Shown here piece by piece: positions 61,008-64,000 of a stretch of 64,000 nucleotides of DNA; the first letter of the stretch is position 1; every line of letters begins with the position of its first letter. This DNA is from Streptomyces sp. 840.1 (GTDB taxonomy: Bacteria > Actinomycetota > Actinomycetes > Streptomycetales > Streptomycetaceae): assembly GCF_003751445.1 (NCBI RefSeq), contig NZ_RJUU01000002.1, positions 248,001 to 312,000 on the forward strand, written 5' to 3'. The notes under the pieces were generated by a model. The model was given only the letters and a program-made list of their open reading frames with translations, did no database searches and was not told where the DNA came from. A program made the translations under genes and the position numbers.

Positions 61008-62000
61008 TCACCTGCCGCGCCCGGTGCCGCCCGTGCGCTGGGTGGCCGCGATGCAGAGGAGCACCGCGACAGCCGCCACCGGTGCGGCCGCCGACACCTC
61101 CTCGCCGAGCAGCAGGTACGACCAGACCAGCGTCAGCAGCGGCTGCGCGAGCTGCAGCTGGCTGGCCCGCGCCACCCCGATCTCCGCCATGCCCCGGTAC
61201 CAGACGTACAGCCCGAGGAAGGTCGAGCAGGCCGCGACCCAGACCACGCCGATCACCCCGTGCGCGGTCAGCCGCACCGGCTCGTACGGCAGTGCGAGCG
61301 CGGTGCCTGCCACGGCGAGCGGCAGGGTGAGGATCAGCGCCCAGCCGATCACCTGCCAGCCCGGCATGGCCTTCGCCAGTCTGCCCCCTTCCGTGTACCC
61401 GGCCGCGCACACCAGCAGGGCCCCGAACAGGAAGAGGTCCCCGGCAGAGAGTGCGCCGCCGCTCTGCAGCACGGTGAAGACGATCACCACGCCCGCGCCG
61501 GTGACCGCCGCTGCCCAGAACGCGCGGGAGGGCCGCGAGCCGGTCCGCAGCGAGGAGAACACCGCTGTGGTCAGCGGCAGCAGCCCCACCACCACGGCCG
61601 CGTGCGAGGTCGTCGAGGTCCGCAGTGCCAGGGTGGTCAGCAGCGGGAACCCCACCACCACCCCGCCCGCGACGACGGCGAGCCCGGCCCAGTGCCGCCG
61701 CTCCGGCACCCGCACCCGGGCCGCGAGGAGCACGCCGCCCGCGATCACGGCGGCCAGCAGGCTGCGCAGCGCCACCAGGGACCACGGGCCGAAGCTCTCC
61801 AGGCCCCACGCGGTGGAGGGGAAGGTCAGCGAGAAGGCGAGCACCCCGAGCCCGGCGAGCAGCGTGCCGTTCGGCCCCGTACGCCGGCTGCCGAGCTCAC
61901 CGCCCGGCGCGCGGTCCGCGCGGTCCGCGCCGTCCGCGCCGCCCGTCGTGGGGCCGACCGTTATCGTGCTGCTGGGAGTAGCGCTATCCTCTGCTTTCAT
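61008..62000 (-). CDS. EamA-family drug/metabolite transporter
   Basis: This 330-residue protein has a polar N-terminus of about 45 residues and ten transmembrane helices in two EamA halves (LAFSLTFPSTAWGLESFGPWSLVALRSLLAAVIAGGVL; WVAACSTFLGLYVWYRGMAEIGVARASQLQLAQPLLTLVWSYLLLGE). It probably exports an amino acid or metabolite. It is divergent from the MocR regulator and their ATGs overlap in one CATG, so the regulator very likely controls it. Confidence 0.88.
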   Translation of the reverse strand: MKAEDSATPSSTITVGPTTGGADGADRADRAPGGELGSRRTGPNGTLLAGLGVLAFSLTFPSTAWGLESFGPWSLVALRSLLAAVIAGGVLLAARVRVPERRHWAGLAVVAGGVVVGFPLLTTLALRTSTTSHAAVVVGLLPLTTAVFSSLRTGSRPSRAFWAAAVTGAGVVIVFTVLQSGGALSAGDLFLFGALLVCAAGYTEGGRLAKAMPGWQVIGWALILTLPLAVAGTALALPYEPVRLTAHGVIGVVWVAACSTFLGLYVWYRGMAEIGVARASQLQLAQPLLTLVWSYLLLGEEVSAAAPVAAVAVLLCIAATQRTGGTGRGR

Positions 62001-62005
62001 GCATG
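61985..62005. promoter_or_regulatory. Shared start-codon region of divergent EamA and MocR genes
   Basis: The EamA ATG (62000-61998 on -) and the MocR ATG (61999-62001 on +) overlap by two bases within CATG, in the palindrome CATGCATG (61998-62005). TATCCT (61985-61990) on + is a possible -10 placed for a leaderless MocR mRNA. Confidence 0.6.
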
Positions 62006-63468
62006 AGCGTAGCAGTGTGGCTGATCTGGCCAGCTCTCTCCGCAGTGAACTGAACCGCTACTCGCCCGGTGAGAAGCTGCCATCGAGCCGCGCCCTGGTG
62101 GAGCGCTTCCGCGCGAGCCCCGTGACGGTCTCGCGGGCCATCGCGCAACTCGCCGCGGAAGGGCTCGTCGTCACCCGCCCCGGCTCCGGCGCGTTCCGGG
62201 GGCAGCCCCGGAGCGCCGCGCCTGCGCCCGGGGACACCTCGTGGCAGGAGGTGGCCCTCAGCGGTGACGGCGGCCCCGAGGTCGTACCCCGCAGCGTCGA
62301 CGCCTCGGGCGTCCTGGCCACCCTGGCGGCCCCGGCTCCCGGCGTCATCGAGTTCAACGGCGGCTACCTCCACAGCTCGCTCCAGCCGGAACGCGCCCTC
62401 GCCGCCGCCCTGGCGCGGGCCGGCCGGCGCGAGGGCGCCTGGGGCCGTCCGCCCGCCGAGGGGCTGACCGGGCTGCGCGCCTGGTTCGCCCGCGAGATCG
62501 GGCCCGCGCTCACCGCCGCCGACGTGCTGATCACCGCCGGAGGGCAGAGCGCCCTGGCCACCGCGTTGCGCGCGCTCGGCAGCCCCGGCGCCCCGGTGCT
62601 CGTGGAATCGCCCACCTACCCGGGCATGCTGGCGGTGGCACGGGCCAGCGGGCTGCGGCCCGTGCCGGTCCCGGCCGACACCGACGGCGTACGCCCCGAG
62701 CTGCTCGCCGCCGCCTTCCGGGCCACCGGCGCCCGGGTCCTCGTCTGCCAGCCGCTGTTCCAGAACCCGACCGGCGCCGTCCTCGCCCCGGCCCGGCGCG
62801 CCGAGATCATCCGGATCGCCAGGGAGGCGGGGGCGTTCGTCATCGAGGACGACTTCGCCCGCCGGCTCGTCCACGACGACGCCGGACCGCTGCCGCCACC
62901 GCTGGCCGCCGAGGACCCCGACGGAGTCGTCGTGCACGTCTGCTCCCTCACCAAGGTGACGTCGCCCAGCCTCAGGGTCGGTGCGCTCGCCGCGCGCGGC
63001 CCGGTACTCGAACGACTGCGTGCCATCCAGGTCGTCGACAGCTTCTTCGTCCCCCGGCCGCTCCAGGAGGCCGCCCTCGAACTCGTCGGAACACCGGCCT
63101 GGAGCCGTCATCTGCGCGCCCTGGCGGCCGAGTTGTCGGCCCGTCGCACCGCGATGACGACGGCGCTGCGCCAGGAGCTGCCCGCTCTCGCGCTCCCGCA
63201 CGTCCCGGCGGGCGGCGGCAGCCTCTGGGTGGGCCTGCCCGGCAGCGGGCCCGGCGCCGACGAGTCCGCCATGGTCTCCGCGGCCCTGCGCGCCGGTGTC
63301 GCCATCGCGCCGGGACGGCCCTACTTCTGCGCCGAACCCCCGGCGCCCCACGTCCGGCTGAGCTATGCGGCGGTCGCCGGGACGGCCGGCATCGCGGAGG
63401 GCGTGCGACGCCTGCGCACGGCCTGGGAAGGCGCCCTCGGCGCGCCGGAGGCTACGCTCGGGCCATGA
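61999..63468 (+). CDS. MocR/GntR-type PLP-dependent transcriptional regulator
   Basis: This 489-residue protein has an N-terminal GntR winged helix (SSLRSELNRYSPGEKLPSSRALVERFRASPVTVSRAIAQLAAEGLVVTRPGSGAF, in residues 11-65) and an aminotransferase-like domain with the PLP-binding Lys in CSLTKVTSPSLRVGALA. It senses a PLP or amino-acid ligand. The ATG overlaps the divergent EamA start, so there is no separate intergenic region. It overlaps the downstream GNAT gene by 4 bp. Confidence 0.92.
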   Translation: MHERSSVADLASSLRSELNRYSPGEKLPSSRALVERFRASPVTVSRAIAQLAAEGLVVTRPGSGAFRGQPRSAAPAPGDTSWQEVALSGDGGPEVVPRSVDASGVLATLAAPAPGVIEFNGGYLHSSLQPERALAAALARAGRREGAWGRPPAEGLTGLRAWFAREIGPALTAADVLITAGGQSALATALRALGSPGAPVLVESPTYPGMLAVARASGLRPVPVPADTDGVRPELLAAAFRATGARVLVCQPLFQNPTGAVLAPARRAEIIRIAREAGAFVIEDDFARRLVHDDAGPLPPPLAAEDPDGVVVHVCSLTKVTSPSLRVGALAARGPVLERLRAIQVVDSFFVPRPLQEAALELVGTPAWSRHLRALAAELSARRTAMTTALRQELPALALPHVPAGGGSLWVGLPGSGPGADESAMVSAALRAGVAIAPGRPYFCAEPPAPHVRLSYAAVAGTAGIAEGVRRLRTAWEGALGAPEATLGP

Positions 63469-63896
63469 CGGAAACCCCCCAGCAGCGTTACGAGATCTCG
63501 TCCGACCCGTCCCGGCTGGACCCGGCCCGCATTCACAACTGGCTCTCCACCGACGCCTATTGGGCCCTCGGCCGGACCCGGGAGCGCCAGGATCTGGCCA
63601 TCGCGGGCTCCCTCGGCTTCGGCGCGTACGACCTCGCGACGGGCGAACAGGTGGGCTACGCAAGGGTGGTGACCGACTACGCCACCTTCGGCTGGCTCTG
63701 CGATGTGTACGTCGACCGCGCAGCCCGCGGCCACGGACTCGGCGCCGGCCTCGTCGTGGCGGCGCGCGACCACCTCGCCGAGGCCGGTGTCCGCAGGGTC
63801 GTGCTCGCCACGGAGGACGCCCACGGCGTCTACGAGAAGGTCGGTTTCAAGCCGCTCGACAGCCCGGACAAGTGGATGTCCCTCAAGCTCGGGTGA
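63465..63896 (+). CDS. GNAT-family N-acetyltransferase
   Basis: This 143-residue protein has the GNAT fold with motif A around CDVYVDRAARGHGLGAGLVVAAR (RGxGxG-like RGHGLG) and TEDAHGVYEKVGFKPL. It acetylates a small molecule, unknown. The ATG overlaps the MocR stop by 4 bp; the two are co-transcribed. Confidence 0.88.
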   Translation: MTETPQQRYEISSDPSRLDPARIHNWLSTDAYWALGRTRERQDLAIAGSLGFGAYDLATGEQVGYARVVTDYATFGWLCDVYVDRAARGHGLGAGLVVAARDHLAEAGVRRVVLATEDAHGVYEKVGFKPLDSPDKWMSLKLG

Positions 63897-63897
63897 T

Positions 63898-63913
63898 CCG
63901 GAAGCGCTTCCGG
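63898..63913 (+). terminator. Palindrome after GNAT gene
   Basis: CCGGAAGCGCTTCCGG is a perfect 16-bp palindrome beginning just after the GNAT stop. It could act as a short terminator or, by its GGAAGCGCTTCC core, as a LacI-type operator for the next gene. Confidence 0.45.
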
Positions 63914-63921
63914 CCGCTCTC

Positions 63922-63950
63922 TTGACCTGCGGGGCGAACGGCTCCACGAT
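63922..63950 (+). promoter_or_regulatory. Promoter for the last gene, leaderless
   Basis: TTGACC (63922-63927), a 17-bp spacer and CACGAT (63945-63950) precede the ATG at 63958 by 7 bp, so the transcript probably starts at or next to the start codon. Confidence 0.55.
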
Positions 63951-63957
63951 CGCGGCC

Positions 63958-64000
63958 ATGAGTGTTCGAGTCTCACTCGTCGCCGCGGCGCGCAACTCCT
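63958..64000 (+). CDS. Start of a gene cut by the window end (histidine-phosphatase-like?)
   Basis: The ATG at 63958 opens a frame of 14 codons (MSVRVSLVAAARNS) to the end of the window. From memory, many Streptomyces histidine-phosphatase-family proteins start in this way (short beta strand then loop), but the RHG motif is beyond the window, so the identity is only a suggestion. Confidence 0.35.
   Translation, partial: MSVRVSLVAAARNS

Overview
The window is a piece of a high-GC actinobacterial chromosome, almost certainly Streptomyces. Supporting signs are very strong G/C bias at third codon positions, frequent GTG starts with GGAGG-type ribosome binding sites, many 4-bp stop/start overlaps, and typical Streptomyces families (NsdA-like XRE/TPR regulator, SPW protein, DUF2510 protein, mycosin-like protease, OpuA permease fused to binding domains). 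From memory, the backbone order (pafBC-tatA-tatC-helY, opuA, glnA4 cluster, infC-rpmI-rplT, pheST) matches the S. coelicolor SCO1590-1650 neighbourhood. No rRNA, tRNA, CRISPR array, insertion sequence or phage gene is visible.

Layout. 1-7053: end of pafB, pafC, two small genes, tatA, tatC, a lipid kinase and the helicase helY, all on +. 7.0-11.1 kb: a patch of decay and surface genes on -, namely a 5'-truncated allophanate hydrolase, a secreted FG-GAP propeller, an SPW membrane protein and a broken amino-acid permease. 11.1-20.8 kb: a SigK-type regulon with fasciclin lipoprotein and membrane molybdopterin oxidoreductase on -, a five-gene lipid-modification operon on + (FAD oxidase, DUF1365, two cyclopropane-synthase-like methyltransferases, DUF1295 membrane enzyme), then rskA and sigK on -. 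Three promoters with the same CAATCC-N16-CGAATC signature lie before the oxidoreductase, the lipid operon and sigK, so the locus looks like one autoregulated stress regulon.

21.1-24.8 kb: a membrane protein divergent from a MerR regulator, a siderophore-interacting protein behind an iron box, and a 5'-3' exonuclease. 25.0-28.8 kb: a glycine betaine ABC transporter whose permease carries two substrate-binding domains. 28.9-35.6 kb: a PuuR-like XRE-cupin regulator, a cobalamin-binding-like protein, a phosphotransferase, and a gamma-glutamylation pathway (PuuD-like hydrolase, GlnA4-like ligase, aldehyde dehydrogenase, SDR) with a tandem 21-bp operator candidate.

36.0-42.8 kb: DUF2510 protein, PLP racemase-like enzyme, a proline-rich membrane protein paired with a mycosin-like protease, SseB, aquaporin and DUF1844. 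42.9-50.8 kb: the infC-rpmI-rplT operon with a long structured leader and a non-AUG (AUC) start for IF3, an rRNA methyltransferase, a soluble histidine kinase, and pheST. 51.1-64.0 kb: regulators each paired with a neighbour (NsdA-like/NUDIX, LacI/sugar efflux MFS, DeoR/MFS-HAD, MocR/EamA), 3-hydroxybutyryl-CoA dehydrogenase, a Tat-exported GHL10 hydrolase, a DUF1918 protein, a GNAT enzyme and the first codons of one further gene.
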